The position numbers were made by a program, and so were the translations under genes. A DNA stretch of 64,000 nucleotides from Streptomyces goshikiensis. GTDB lineage: Bacteria; Actinomycetota; Actinomycetes; Streptomycetales; Streptomycetaceae. Location of the stretch: positions 806,001 through 870,000 of the forward strand of contig NZ_BMVE01000001.1 in assembly GCF_014650555.1 (NCBI RefSeq), given 5' to 3'. Positions within the stretch are counted from its first letter, which is position 1. Each line of letters starts with the position of its first letter. Shown here in pieces: positions 42,207-51,268 of the stretch. A model generated the notes under the pieces. That model saw nothing but the letters and a program-made list of their open reading frames with translations. It was not told where the DNA came from and searched no databases.

Positions 42207-43109
42207 ATGCACCGCCAGAGAGTAATGGCCCGCACGCTCGGCCTGGCCACCGCCGTCGCGCTCGCCGCGACCGCCTGTGGGTCGCAGAAGACGGAGAACA
42301 CCGGCTCCGCTTCCACGGCCCCCTCCGCGTCCGCGGCGGTCACCACCCCCGAGAGTTCCCCCTCCTCCGACGACAAGCCGGCCGGCGATCCCTCCGCGTC
42401 GCCGTCCGCCTCCGCGTCCTCGGCCTCCCCCTCCGCCTCCGCGTCCGCCTCCTCCTCCCCGTCAGCCTCGCCGTCCGTCAAGGCGGTCATGGCGAACGGC
42501 GACGACAGCGAGCAGGTGCGCGAGCTCCAGGCCCGCCTGAAGCAGCTCAAGCTGATGAGCGTCGCGCCCACCGGCTTCTACGGGTCGAAGACGACGACGG
42601 CGGTCAAGTCCTTCCAGTCGAGGAACGGGCTCACCGCGAGCGGCTCCGTGGACGCGGAGACCTGGAAGAAGATCCAGGGCCTGACCAAGAAGCCCACCGC
42701 GGACGAGCTGCGCCCGCCGACCGTCAACGAGGTCGACGCGCCGGACCCGCGCTGTATGACGGGCCGGGTGATGTGCATCAGCAAGGAGAGCCGCACCCTC
42801 GCCTGGATGATCGACGGCAAGGTGATCTCCACGATGGACGTCCGCTTCGGCTCGGAGAACACCCCGACCCGCGAGGGCGTGTTCGACGTGGGCTGGAAGG
42901 CCAAGGAGTGGACGTCGACGATCTACCACACGCCCATGCCGTACGCGATGTTCTTCAGCGGCGGCCAGGCGGTGCACTACTCGGCGGACTTCGCGGCCCG
43001 CGGCTACAGCGGCGCCTCGCACGGCTGCGTCAACGTCCGGGACAAGGCCAAGCTGTCGAAGCTCTTCGACGACGTGAAGGTCGGCGACAAGGTCGTCGTC
43101 TACTGGTGA
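42207..43109 (+). CDS. L,D-transpeptidase with peptidoglycan-binding domain
   Basis: A 300-residue lipoprotein. Signal sequence with lipobox-like LAATAC (Cys near 24), a Ser/Ala-rich linker (about 30-92), a peptidoglycan-binding domain (about 95-150; EQVRELQARLKQLKLM and FYGSKTTTAVKSFQS), and a YkuD L,D-transpeptidase domain (about 175-300) with HYSADFAARGYSGASHGCVN, catalytic Cys274. It makes 3-3 cross-links in peptidoglycan. GGGGGA before the ATG at 42207 supports the start. Confidence 0.93.
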   Translation: MHRQRVMARTLGLATAVALAATACGSQKTENTGSASTAPSASAAVTTPESSPSSDDKPAGDPSASPSASASSASPSASASASSSPSASPSVKAVMANGDDSEQVRELQARLKQLKLMSVAPTGFYGSKTTTAVKSFQSRNGLTASGSVDAETWKKIQGLTKKPTADELRPPTVNEVDAPDPRCMTGRVMCISKESRTLAWMIDGKVISTMDVRFGSENTPTREGVFDVGWKAKEWTSTIYHTPMPYAMFFSGGQAVHYSADFAARGYSGASHGCVNVRDKAKLSKLFDDVKVGDKVVVYW

Positions 43110-43149
43110 CCGGATCCCGCCGGGTCGTCGGCGGGTCCGGAGATTAATG

Positions 43150-43188
43150 GGCGCGGGCGGGACCGGGGGAACGTGTCCCGCCCGCGCC
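43150..43188 (+). terminator. Terminator after the L,D-transpeptidase gene
   Basis: Perfect 14-base arms (43150-43163 and 43175-43188), 41 bp after the stop. Confidence 0.8.
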
Positions 43189-43318
43189 GGTTGCGCAGAG
43201 CCCAGAGGTACGGGGGGAACCCCGGCTCATGCGCGGCCGATGACCAGTCGGCTCGATATGTACTGCGCCGGCGGCTCGAAAAGTGTTACAGCCGTGTGTG
43301 ACGGGGAGCCGGGACGCG

Positions 43319-44380
43319 TTACAGGCGGCTGCGGAAGCCGAGCGATCCGCGCGTGGCGGTCGGGGTCGGGGGCAGCAGGGCGTCGCTCCCGGGGCCGGGG
43401 CCGTCGGTCGTCGACCGCCCGGAACCGGTGGAGGTGCCCGTGCCACCGGCGATGTCGCCGTCGCGGGCCACGTCCAGCAGCGCCTCGCAGTACCGCGCGA
43501 TCCGCGCGGTGCCCCGGGCCAGCTTCGACAGCCGCTCGCGCCGGTCGTCGTTCATCTGCCCCGCCCGGTAGGCCTCGCACAGGTCGGCGGCCTTGACCGT
43601 GTTCTCCCGGTCGCGGTCGCGGTCCCGCTCGCGCTCCTTGGTGCCGCTCGTCGGCCGGTCCTGGCCGCCGTCCTTGACGGCGCCGCCGCCGCCGAAGGCG
43701 GGCGGCGAGGAGGTCCCGGCCGAGCCGCCCACCGCCGCATGCCCGTCCGGGTCCGGGGCCGCGTCCGCGCCGGTCTCCTCGCCGGGCGAGTGCGAGGGTC
43801 CGACGGGGGCGAAGCCGTCGCCGCCGAACGGCTCGGTGGGCCGCGCCTGCGGGGAGCGCAGCGGCCGCAGGCCGCCGCCGTCCCCGGTCGGCGCCGGATT
43901 CCCCCCGGTGCTCACGGACACCGACGGCAGCGGTCCGGCGGAGGTGTGCGAGCCCTGGTCCAGCAGCCCGGTCCCGACGGCCGCTGCCAGTCCGCCGACG
44001 GCGACGCTCGCCAGCGCGGCCGCCAGCCCGAACCGCACGGCGGTGTTCCGCCGCGGCGGGCGGGTGCGTACGAGGAGTTCGGCCGCTCGGTGGTCCTCGC
44101 GGCCGAGTTCCACCAGGGGTTCGTGGGCCGCCGCCGACCCGGGCTCCTCGGGCCGGACCGTGCCGTGCGCCGCGCGGAAGGCGGCCAGGGCGGCGGCCTC
44201 CCCGGGCAGCTCCGGGCCGGCGGCCGGGTGCGGGAGGGTCGGGGCGAGGGTGTCGAGGGCGGCGCGGAGGCGGTCGGCCTCGGCCCGGGCACGCTGGTCG
44301 GCGACAGGTCCGACCGGTGCTCCGCGCAGCAGTTCTTCCGCCGCGGCCTGGTCCAGCCACCTGTTGCGCTCGTCGGCCAT
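43319..44380 (-). CDS. Membrane protein paired with a sigma factor (possible anti-sigma)
   Basis: A 353-residue single-pass membrane protein. N-terminal cytoplasmic part (1-115), one helix (about 118-140), then a long Pro/Gly/Ser/Arg-rich part and a helical C-terminus with LCEAYRAGQMNDDRRERLSKLA. It overlaps the upstream sigma-factor gene by one base (TGATG). Position and topology fit an anti-sigma factor, but no zinc-binding H-x3-C-x2-C motif is visible. Start ATG 44380. Confidence 0.8.
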   Translation of the reverse strand: MADERNRWLDQAAAEELLRGAPVGPVADQRARAEADRLRAALDTLAPTLPHPAAGPELPGEAAALAAFRAAHGTVRPEEPGSAAAHEPLVELGREDHRAAELLVRTRPPRRNTAVRFGLAAALASVAVGGLAAAVGTGLLDQGSHTSAGPLPSVSVSTGGNPAPTGDGGGLRPLRSPQARPTEPFGGDGFAPVGPSHSPGEETGADAAPDPDGHAAVGGSAGTSSPPAFGGGGAVKDGGQDRPTSGTKERERDRDRDRENTVKAADLCEAYRAGQMNDDRRERLSKLARGTARIARYCEALLDVARDGDIAGGTGTSTGSGRSTTDGPGPGSDALLPPTPTATRGSLGFRSRL

Positions 44381-45129
44381 CACATGTCCTTCTGCGTCCG
44401 CCAACGTGAATGCGTCACACCGGTTTGTTCTACGAGGCTCCCGCCCGGGCCGCGCTGCGCCGGAACGGCATCGAGATCCCTCTCGCCTCCGCCGTCCCGC
44501 GACCGGCCTCCGGCATTATGGCCGACCGGAGGGCCGGTTCCGGAAGCCCCCTCCTCGGCCAGTTCGGTGCTGAGCAGCTCCGCCAGCTTCTTCAGGCCCC
44601 GGTGGGCGGCCGTGCGGACGGCGCCCGGGCGCTTGCCGAGGGTCTCCGCCGCGCTCTTCGCGTCGAGTCCGACCACCACGCGGAGCACGACGGCCTCGGC
44701 CTGGTCCTGCGGGAGACGGGCTATCAGCGCCATGGTGCGGCCGGTGGACAGGGACTCCATCGCGAGGCCCGCCGTATCGCTGTCGGCGGTGTGGTTCGTG
44801 AGTTCGCTCTCGTCGCCGCCTATCGCGGGGCGGCGGCCGCGCATCCGGATGTGGTCCAAGGCGCGGTTGCGGGCGATGCGGGCGGCCCAGCCCCGGAAGC
44901 GGTCCGCGTCGCCGGTGAAGGAATCGAGGTCGCGGGCGATCTGCAGCCAGGCCTCGGAAGTGACGTCCTCCGCGTCGCCGTCGCCGACGAGCGTCCGTAC
45001 GTATCCGAGCAGGCGCGGGTGCACGGCGCGGTACACAGTACGGAACGCGTTCTCATCGCCGTGCTGTGCCGCGAGCACCGCGGCGGTCAGCTCCGCGTCG
45101 TCCCCCAGCAAAGTCCCCAACCCGTTCAC
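44380..45129 (-). CDS. ECF-type RNA polymerase sigma factor
   Basis: About 249 residues. Region 2 at about 18-90 (AQHGDENAFRTVYRAVHPRLLGYVRTLVGDGDAEDVTSEAWLQ; FRGWAARIARNRALDHIR), region 4 at about 128-185 (LPQDQAEAVVLRVVVGLDAKSAAETLGKRPGAVRTAAHRGLKKL), followed by an unusual 50-residue hydrophilic tail. GTG at 45129 chosen; a TTG at 45150 is an alternative. Coupled to the membrane-protein gene by one base. A GTTGTACAAC palindrome lies 60 bp upstream. Confidence 0.88.
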   Translation of the reverse strand: MNGLGTLLGDDAELTAAVLAAQHGDENAFRTVYRAVHPRLLGYVRTLVGDGDAEDVTSEAWLQIARDLDSFTGDADRFRGWAARIARNRALDHIRMRGRRPAIGGDESELTNHTADSDTAGLAMESLSTGRTMALIARLPQDQAEAVVLRVVVGLDAKSAAETLGKRPGAVRTAAHRGLKKLAELLSTELAEEGASGTGPPVGHNAGGRSRDGGGERDLDAVPAQRGPGGSLVEQTGVTHSRWRTQKDM

Positions 45130-45512
45130 TGTCCTGTACGTGTGGCGCAAATCAGCACGTTACGGCTTTCAGGCACCTTCGTCCACGAGTTGTACAACCT
45201 GCAACCAAACCTGCGCGGAGCGGGGTGTGACACAAAACGCACCCGAGGCGCTGACTGGAGTACGGGCTTGTCGCACGAGTCCGTGACGGATGGCGACCGG
45301 GGCCTCTCCTGTGGGGGGTGGCGGCCTCGGTCGTCCTCCCCTCTCACACGGCCCCGCGGGGTCACCCGTTCAGTGGGTCCGGCGCGTTCACACATGCCTC
45401 ACGTCATCCTTTCGGCTCACTTCCGGGTGAAAACCTCATTCGGGCACAGCACGCCCGGCCGCGCCTCGATAGCGTGGCGGCACACCCGCGCCGCGCACCG
45501 AGGAGCCCCCCG
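45130..45512. other. Long divergent non-coding region
   Basis: About 380 bases between the ECF sigma gene (-) and the OHCU decarboxylase gene (+). It must hold both promoters. The only clear dyad is GTTGTACAAC at 45189-45198, near the sigma gene. Reading frames through it are Pro/Arg-rich and not coding-like. I see no RNA gene or terminator in it. Confidence 0.6.
45189..45198. promoter_or_regulatory. Palindrome GTTGTACAAC upstream of the sigma gene
   Basis: Perfect 10-bp palindrome, 60 bp upstream of the sigma-factor start; candidate operator. Confidence 0.4.
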
Positions 45513-46151
45513 CTGTCCAGCCACCTTCCGGCACAGGCCCCTGGGGGTGAGCGGGGCACTCCCGGGGCGAAGCCCGGGGGGCGCTCCACCGTCCCCGGCA
45601 GAGCCCCCGGCCACGGCCCCGGGCTGACGCGGTTCAACGCCCTCTCCCACGAGGACGCCCACGCCATCCTGCTGTACTGCTGCGGAAGCCGGCGCTGGGC
45701 CCACCGCGTCGCCACCCACCGCCCCTACCCCGACGCCCCGTCTCTGCTCGCCGCCGCGGACGAGGCCTCGTACGACCTCTCGCAGGCGGACCTCACCGAG
45801 GCGCTGAGCGGCGAGTTCCCGGCGGAGCTGGGCCGCGGGGCCCCGTACGCGGCGCTGCTCGCGCTCGACGCGGCCCACGCGCAGTACGAGCGCACCTTCG
45901 GCCACGCCTTCGTGATCTGCCTGGCCGGACACCCCCCGGAGGAGCGGGCGGACCAGCTGCTGGGCGCGATCCGGCGCCGCATGACCCACGAGATCGACGA
46001 GGAGCGGGCCATCTCCGCGGACGAGCTGCGCCGCCTCGCGCAGGCCCGACTCGCCGACCTGATGGACCGACTGCCGCGACTGTTGGACCGGGCGGCCCCG
46101 GGCAATGGGCTGTTCGCAGCGGATTTCGGGCTATTTTCCCCCGTGGGATAG
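45513..46151 (+). CDS. 2-oxo-4-hydroxy-4-carboxy-5-ureidoimidazoline decarboxylase
   Basis: OHCU decarboxylase (uricase pathway, giving S-allantoin), about 212 residues. FNALSHEDAHAILLYCCGSRRWAHRVATHRPY is the family opening and HAFVICLAGHPPEERADQLLGAIRRRM the centre. The best ribosome site, GAGGAG at 45500-45505, is seven bases before a CTG at 45513 (SSHLPAQAP); an in-frame GTG lies at 45474 with no such site. The early helix pattern CCGSRRWAHRVATHRPY carries the conserved RW and active-site His region. It stands apart from any uricase or HIU hydrolase gene in this window. Confidence 0.82.
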   Translation: MSSHLPAQAPGGERGTPGAKPGGRSTVPGRAPGHGPGLTRFNALSHEDAHAILLYCCGSRRWAHRVATHRPYPDAPSLLAAADEASYDLSQADLTEALSGEFPAELGRGAPYAALLALDAAHAQYERTFGHAFVICLAGHPPEERADQLLGAIRRRMTHEIDEERAISADELRRLAQARLADLMDRLPRLLDRAAPGNGLFAADFGLFSPVG

Positions 46152-46303
46152 CCCGTCCGTGCCTGTTTGATCACACCGATGACCCCCGCGCGAAGGAACC
46201 GACAAAGCGTCGCTACGATGTCCGGGGCCGGTGGACCGTACCCGGCCGGGCCCGACCGACAACGAAGCCGGCTGGCCCCCGCCCCGCTTCCGGAGGGTTT
46301 TCC

Positions 46304-46684
46304 GTGCCGGCTGGAACGTTGTACCGCGGCCGGGAAGGAATGTGGTCCTGGGTGGCTCATCGAGTCACCGGCGTCCTCATTTTCTTCTTCCTGTTCGTAC
46401 ACGTCCTCGACACCGCTCTCGTCCGCGTCTCTCCCGAGGCGTACGACGATGTCGTGGCTACCTACAAGAATCCGATCGTCGCGCTGCTGGAGTACGGCCT
46501 CGTCGCCGCAATCCTCTTCCACGCGCTCAACGGTCTCCGTGTCATCGCCGTGGACTTCTGGTCCAAGGGCCCGCGCTACCAGAAGCAGATGCTCTGGTCG
46601 GTCGTGGGCCTCTGGGTCTTCCTGATGATCGGCGCCCTGTACCCCGTACTGGGCCACGCAGCTGCTGAACTGTTCGGGAAGTGA
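46304..46684 (+). CDS. sdhC: Succinate dehydrogenase cytochrome b556 subunit
   Basis: Membrane anchor of complex II, 126 residues, three helices. SWVAHRVTGVLIFFFLFVHVLD gives the quinone-site Ser/Arg region and haem-binding His, and ILFHALNGLRVIAVDF is the third-helix signature. GTG start with GGAGG upstream at 46294-46298. First gene of sdhCDAB; the sdhD start overlaps or closely follows the stop. Confidence 0.96.
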   Translation: MPAGTLYRGREGMWSWVAHRVTGVLIFFFLFVHVLDTALVRVSPEAYDDVVATYKNPIVALLEYGLVAAILFHALNGLRVIAVDFWSKGPRYQKQMLWSVVGLWVFLMIGALYPVLGHAAAELFGK

Positions 46685-46692
46685 CGCGCGCC

Positions 46693-47190
46693 ATGTCTTC
46701 GAACAACACAGTTTCTGATGCTTCCTCCGCCCAGGCGGTCGGCGCCGTGGAGGACGTGAGCCTCTACGACGCCGACAACCCGGCGCCCTACATCGAAGCC
46801 CCGCGCAAGCGCACCGGCAAGACGCCGCGCTCGACCCGCGGCAACTTCGAGATGGTCGCCTGGCTCTTCATGCGCCTCTCGGGCATCGTCCTCGTGGTGC
46901 TCGTCATCGGCCACCTGCTGATCCAGCTGGTGCTGGACGGCGGCGTCTCCAAGATCGGCTTCGCCTTCGTGGCGGGCCGCTGGGCGTCCCCGTTCTGGCA
47001 GGTCTGGGACCTGCTGATGCTGTGGCTGGCCATGCTGCACGGCTCCAACGGTCTGCGTACCGTCATCAACGACTACGCGGAGCGCGCCAACACGCGGCTG
47101 TGGCTGAAGGGCCTGCTCTACACCGCCACGGTGTTCACCATCCTTCTGGGCACGCTGGTGATCTTCACCTTCGACCCGAACATCCGCTAG
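46693..47190 (+). CDS. sdhD: Succinate dehydrogenase hydrophobic membrane anchor
   Basis: 165 residues, three helices; LFMRLSGIVLVVLVIGHLLIQ carries the haem-ligand His and Arg-Ser quinone-site region, and LAMLHGSNGLRTVINDYAER is the anchor signature. ATG at 46693 with GGGAAG upstream; a GTG at 46681 would overlap sdhC by 4 bp. Holds SdhAB at the inner membrane with SdhC. Confidence 0.95.
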   Translation: MSSNNTVSDASSAQAVGAVEDVSLYDADNPAPYIEAPRKRTGKTPRSTRGNFEMVAWLFMRLSGIVLVVLVIGHLLIQLVLDGGVSKIGFAFVAGRWASPFWQVWDLLMLWLAMLHGSNGLRTVINDYAERANTRLWLKGLLYTATVFTILLGTLVIFTFDPNIR

Positions 47191-47213
47191 GCAACGGGGC
47201 TGAGGCGAAACCA

Positions 47214-48968
47214 ATGAAGATCCACAAGTACGACACCGTCATCGTCGGCGCAGGTGGCGCGGGCATGCGCGCCGCCATCGAGTCGACGAAGCGCAGCCGC
47301 ACCGCGGTGCTGACGAAGCTCTACCCCACCCGCTCCCACACGGGTGCCGCGCAGGGCGGCATGGCCGCCGCGCTGGCCAACGTGGAGGACGACAACTGGG
47401 AGTGGCACACCTTCGACACGGTCAAGGGCGGTGACTACCTGGTCGACCAGGACGCCGCCGAGATCCTGGCGAAGGAGGCCATCGACGCGGTCCTCGACCT
47501 GGAGAAGATGGGCCTGCCGTTCAACCGCACGCCGGACGGCACCATCGACCAGCGCCGCTTCGGCGGTCACTCCCGCAACCACGGCGAGGCGCCGGTCCGC
47601 CGGTCCTGCTACGCCGCGGACCGCACGGGCCACATGATCCTCCAGACGCTGTACCAGAACTGCGTCAAGGAGGGCGTGGAGTTCTTCAACGAGTTCTACG
47701 TCCTGGACCAGCTCCTGGTCGAGGTCGACGGCGTCAAGAAGTCGGCCGGTGTGGTCGCGTACGAGCTCGCCACCGGCGAGATCCACGTGTTCCAGGCCAA
47801 GGCCGTCATCTACGCCTCCGGCGGCACCGGCAAGTTCTTCAAGGTGACCTCCAACGCGCACACCCTCACGGGTGACGGCCAGGCGGCCTGCTACCGCCGC
47901 GGCCTGCCGCTGGAGGACATGGAGTTCTTCCAGTTCCACCCGACGGGCATCTGGCGCATGGGCATCCTGCTGACGGAGGGCGCCCGCGGTGAGGGCGGCA
48001 TCCTCCGCAACAAGGACGGCGAGCGCTTCATGGAGAAGTACGCGCCGGTCATGAAGGACCTCGCGTCCCGTGACGTCGTCTCGCGCTCCATCTACACCGA
48101 GATCCGTGAGGGCCGCGGCTGCGGTCCCGCCGGTGACCACGTGTACCTGGACCTCACGCACCTGCCGCCGGAGCAGCTCGACGCGAAGCTCCCGGACATC
48201 ACCGAGTTCGCGCGCACCTACCTGGGCATCGAGCCGTACACGGACCCGATCCCGATCCAGCCCACCGCGCACTACGCCATGGGCGGCATCCCGACCAACG
48301 TCGAGGGTGAGGTCCTGGCGGACAACACCACCGTCGTCCCGGGCCTGTACGCGGCCGGCGAGGTCGCGTGCGTGTCGGTGCACGGCGCCAACCGTCTGGG
48401 CACCAACTCGCTGCTGGACATCAACGTCTTCGGCAAGCGCTCGGGCATCGCCGCGGCGAAGTACTCGCAGGAGAACGACTTCGTCGAGCTCCCCGAGAAC
48501 CCGGCGCAGCAGGTGGCCGACCTGGTCGAGCACCTGCGCAACTCCACGGGCAAGGAGCGGGTCGCGGACCTGCGCCTGGAGCTCCAGGAGACGATGGACG
48601 CCTGCGTGATGGTCTTCCGTACGGAGCAGACCATCAAGACCGCGGTCGACAAGATCGCGGAACTGCGCGAGCGCTACAAGAACGTGTCCGTCCAGGACAA
48701 GGGCAAGCGCTTCAACACGGACCTGCTGGAGGCCATCGAGCTGGGCAACCTGCTCGACCTGGCCGAGGTCATGGCCGTGTCCGCGCTCGCGCGCAAGGAA
48801 TCCCGCGGCGGTCACTACCGCGAGGACTACCCGAACCGCGACGACGTCAACTTCATGCGCCACACCATGGCGTACCGCGAGGTCGACGACAACGGCCAGG
48901 ACTCCGTCCGGCTGGACTACAAGCCCGTCGTCGTCACCCGCTACCAGCCGATGGAGCGTAAGTACTGA
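47214..48968 (+). CDS. sdhA: Succinate dehydrogenase flavoprotein subunit
   Basis: 584 residues. VIVGAGGAGMRAAIES for FAD, RSHTGAAQGGMAAAL with the FAD-linking His in the HTGAAQGG context, FGGHSRNHGEAP, and HPTGI-x-x-x-GILLTEGARGEGG with catalytic residues. Oxidises succinate to fumarate and passes electrons to SdhB. One-base overlap with sdhB (TGATG). Confidence 0.97.
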   Translation: MKIHKYDTVIVGAGGAGMRAAIESTKRSRTAVLTKLYPTRSHTGAAQGGMAAALANVEDDNWEWHTFDTVKGGDYLVDQDAAEILAKEAIDAVLDLEKMGLPFNRTPDGTIDQRRFGGHSRNHGEAPVRRSCYAADRTGHMILQTLYQNCVKEGVEFFNEFYVLDQLLVEVDGVKKSAGVVAYELATGEIHVFQAKAVIYASGGTGKFFKVTSNAHTLTGDGQAACYRRGLPLEDMEFFQFHPTGIWRMGILLTEGARGEGGILRNKDGERFMEKYAPVMKDLASRDVVSRSIYTEIREGRGCGPAGDHVYLDLTHLPPEQLDAKLPDITEFARTYLGIEPYTDPIPIQPTAHYAMGGIPTNVEGEVLADNTTVVPGLYAAGEVACVSVHGANRLGTNSLLDINVFGKRSGIAAAKYSQENDFVELPENPAQQVADLVEHLRNSTGKERVADLRLELQETMDACVMVFRTEQTIKTAVDKIAELRERYKNVSVQDKGKRFNTDLLEAIELGNLLDLAEVMAVSALARKESRGGHYREDYPNRDDVNFMRHTMAYREVDDNGQDSVRLDYKPVVVTRYQPMERKY

Positions 48969-49735
48969 TGGCCACCCCGACCCTGTCCAAGACGGACGAG
49001 ATGGAGGCTGCGGCCGCGGCCTCGCCCTTCATCACGGTCACGTTCCGGATCCGCCGCTACAACCCCGAGATCTCGGACGAGCCGCAGTGGCAGGACTTCC
49101 AGATCGAGATCGACCCGAAGGAGCGCGTGCTCGACGGTCTCCACAAGATCAAGTGGGACCTCGACGGCACGCTGACCTTCCGTCGCTCCTGCGCGCACGG
49201 CATCTGCGGCTCCGACGCGATGCGGATCAACGGCAAGAACAGGCTCGCCTGCAAGACGCTGATCAAGGACATCAACCCGGAGAAGCCGATCACCGTCGAG
49301 GCCATCAAGGGCCTCACGGTGATGAAGGACCTCGTCGTCGACATGGAGCCCTTCTTCCAGGCGTACCGCGACGTCATGCCGTTCCTGGTCACCACCGGCA
49401 ACGAGCCGACGCGTGAGCGCCTGCAGTCCGCCGAGGACCGCGAGCGCTTCGACGACACCACCAAGTGCATCCTGTGCGCCGCGTGCACGTCCTCGTGCCC
49501 GGTGTTCTGGAACGACGGCCAGTACTTCGGCCCGGCGGCGATCGTCAACGCGCACCGCTTCATCTTCGACTCGCGCGACGAGGCCGGCGAGCAGCGGCTG
49601 GAGATCCTGAACGACAAGGACGGCGTGTGGCGCTGCCGCACGACCTTCAACTGCACCGATGCCTGCCCGCGCGGCATCGAGGTCACGAAGGCGATCCAGG
49701 AAGTCAAGCGCGCCCTGATCACGCGCCGCTTCTGA
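48968..49735 (+). CDS. sdhB: Succinate dehydrogenase iron-sulfur subunit
   Basis: 255 residues. [2Fe-2S] cluster in RRSCAHGICGSDAM and ACKTL, then CILCAACTSSCPVFW and CRTTFNCTDACPRG for the [4Fe-4S] and [3Fe-4S] clusters. Passes electrons from SdhA to the quinone site. Last gene of the operon; strong terminator follows. Confidence 0.97.
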   Translation: MATPTLSKTDEMEAAAAASPFITVTFRIRRYNPEISDEPQWQDFQIEIDPKERVLDGLHKIKWDLDGTLTFRRSCAHGICGSDAMRINGKNRLACKTLIKDINPEKPITVEAIKGLTVMKDLVVDMEPFFQAYRDVMPFLVTTGNEPTRERLQSAEDRERFDDTTKCILCAACTSSCPVFWNDGQYFGPAAIVNAHRFIFDSRDEAGEQRLEILNDKDGVWRCRTTFNCTDACPRGIEVTKAIQEVKRALITRRF

Positions 49736-49755
49736 CCTCCGGTCCCCGCTCGTAC

Positions 49756-49796
49756 GAGGGCCCCGCCCCGGTGTTCACCACCGGGCCGGGGCCCTC
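49756..49796 (+). terminator. sdhCDAB terminator
   Basis: Long near-perfect hairpin (GAGGGCCCCG paired with CGGGGCCCTC, continued inward by CCGGTG/CACCGG), 20 bp after the sdhB stop. Confidence 0.85.
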
Positions 49797-49938
49797 GCCG
49801 CGTTCACCCCCAGGGGTGGGGACGGGCCGGATAAACCTTTCATCGGACCGAACCCTTGGGCCGATGGCGCTACGGTCGCCAGCGCCGCTTGTACCGAAGC
49901 GTCGTCCGCACCCACACTGAGAGAAGGAGGTGCTTTCC

Positions 49939-50544
49939 ATGTCCGCTCTTGCCCACGAGGCGATGTGCGACCCCGGTCTCGATGAGGTGCTGTGGCAGGC
50001 CTGGAAGGCGATGGACCTTCCGGAGGGCTACCGGGCCGAGATCATCGAAGGGTCCATCGAGGTGTCTCCCACCGGCCGTCGCCGTCACGACGTGCTCAAC
50101 AATCGCCTGCGCTGGATGCTGGAAGCCCACCTCGCGGGCAGCGATCTCGCGGTCTTCCAGGACATCAACATCATCCAGGGGCGGAAGGTCTGCATCCCCG
50201 ACCTTTTCGTGGCCCCACGGGACCTGGATGAGATCCCCGACGAGGAAGGCCTCGGCGTGGACGCCACCCGGGTGCCGCTGGTTGCCGAGATCGTCTCGCC
50301 CGGCAACGACGCTCACCGCCGGGACCACATCCGAAAGCAGCGGTGGTACGCCCTCGCCGCCATTTCGGTCTACGTCGTCATCGATGACTTCACCGATCAG
50401 CGCACGGTGACCGTGTTCAGCTCCCCGGACCCTGACAAGGGGACGTACGCCACCAAGACCACCGTCTCGTACGGCACCCCGGCCACCGTCCCCGAGGGGC
50501 CCGCCAAGGGCCTGGTGATCGGCGAGGAGGTCACCCGGCCCTAA
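49939..50544 (+). CDS. Uma2-family (DUF820) nuclease-like protein
   Basis: 201 residues of the Uma2 family, a PD-(D/E)XK restriction-endonuclease-like fold greatly expanded in Streptomyces and cyanobacteria. YRAEIIEGSIEVSPTGRRRHDVLNNRLRWML, CIPDLFVAP, VAEIVSPGNDAHRRDHIRKQRWYA carry the E, PD and E-x-x-S-P...K residues of the active site. AAGGAGG before the ATG at 49939 is strong. Function in cells unknown. Confidence 0.92.
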   Translation: MSALAHEAMCDPGLDEVLWQAWKAMDLPEGYRAEIIEGSIEVSPTGRRRHDVLNNRLRWMLEAHLAGSDLAVFQDINIIQGRKVCIPDLFVAPRDLDEIPDEEGLGVDATRVPLVAEIVSPGNDAHRRDHIRKQRWYALAAISVYVVIDDFTDQRTVTVFSSPDPDKGTYATKTTVSYGTPATVPEGPAKGLVIGEEVTRP

Positions 50545-50614
50545 GTGGGCGGTGGGGTAGGGGTTCTGACGGGGGGTACGGTGCGCGGGGATGCCCTGTG
50601 GAAGGATCGGCCGC

Positions 50615-51163
50615 ATGAGTGAGCAGCAGCCGAATCCGTACGCGAGTGACCCCGGCCAGGCACCGGGTGACTACAAGTGGGGCCCCGGTCAGGCCAGTTA
50701 CGGTTACCCGCAGCCCTACCCGCAGCCTCCGGCGCACCAGCCGACCGTTGGCGGCGCGGGGCTGCCGATTCCGCAGCAGCCGCCGGCGCCCGGGTACGCG
50801 CCCGGGCCCGGCGCGGTTCCCGGGCAGGGCCTGTCCATCGGGGACATCAGCGTCGCCGGGGACCAGATCATCACCCCGTCCGGCACGATGCCGCTGCGGG
50901 GCGCGATGTGGAACGCCACGGACCTCTCGCGCACCGAGGAGAAGATGCCGGCCCACGCGATCGTGCTGGCCATCATCTTCTTCCTGTTCTGCCTGCTCGG
51001 GCTGCTGTTCCTGCTGATGAAGGAGAAGCGGACGACCGGCTACATCCAGGTCACCGTGCACAGCGGCGGCCGCCACCACTCCACGATGATCCCGGCGACC
51101 GACCCCAACTCGTACGCCTGGGTGATGCACCAGGTCAACTACGCGCGGTCGCTGAGCGTCTGA
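50615..51163 (+). CDS. Pro-rich single-pass membrane protein
   Basis: 182 residues. N-terminal 85 residues are Pro/Gly/Gln/Tyr-rich (YPQPYPQPP), then SIGDISVAGDQIITPSGTMPLRGAMWNATD, one or two helices (AIVLAIIFFLFCLLGLLFLLM) and a C-terminal domain with TTGYIQVTVHSGGRHHSTMIP, a pattern common in Streptomyces membrane proteins of unknown function. GGAAGGAT before the ATG at 50615. Confidence 0.85.
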   Translation: MSEQQPNPYASDPGQAPGDYKWGPGQASYGYPQPYPQPPAHQPTVGGAGLPIPQQPPAPGYAPGPGAVPGQGLSIGDISVAGDQIITPSGTMPLRGAMWNATDLSRTEEKMPAHAIVLAIIFFLFCLLGLLFLLMKEKRTTGYIQVTVHSGGRHHSTMIPATDPNSYAWVMHQVNYARSLSV

Positions 51164-51268
51164 TCCGGCGTCCGGTCCGGCGCCCGCTACGGCATCCGCT
51201 GCGGGGCGCGCGGCCGGCCGCCCCGGAAAGGGGTGGCCGGCGCGCTGCGGGTCCGGGACGATCGGGCC

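Noticed and set aside
49939..50544. Toxin-antitoxin or defence nuclease role for the Uma2 protein
   Set aside because: No partner gene or defence neighbours; Uma2 proteins are widespread single genes in Streptomyces.
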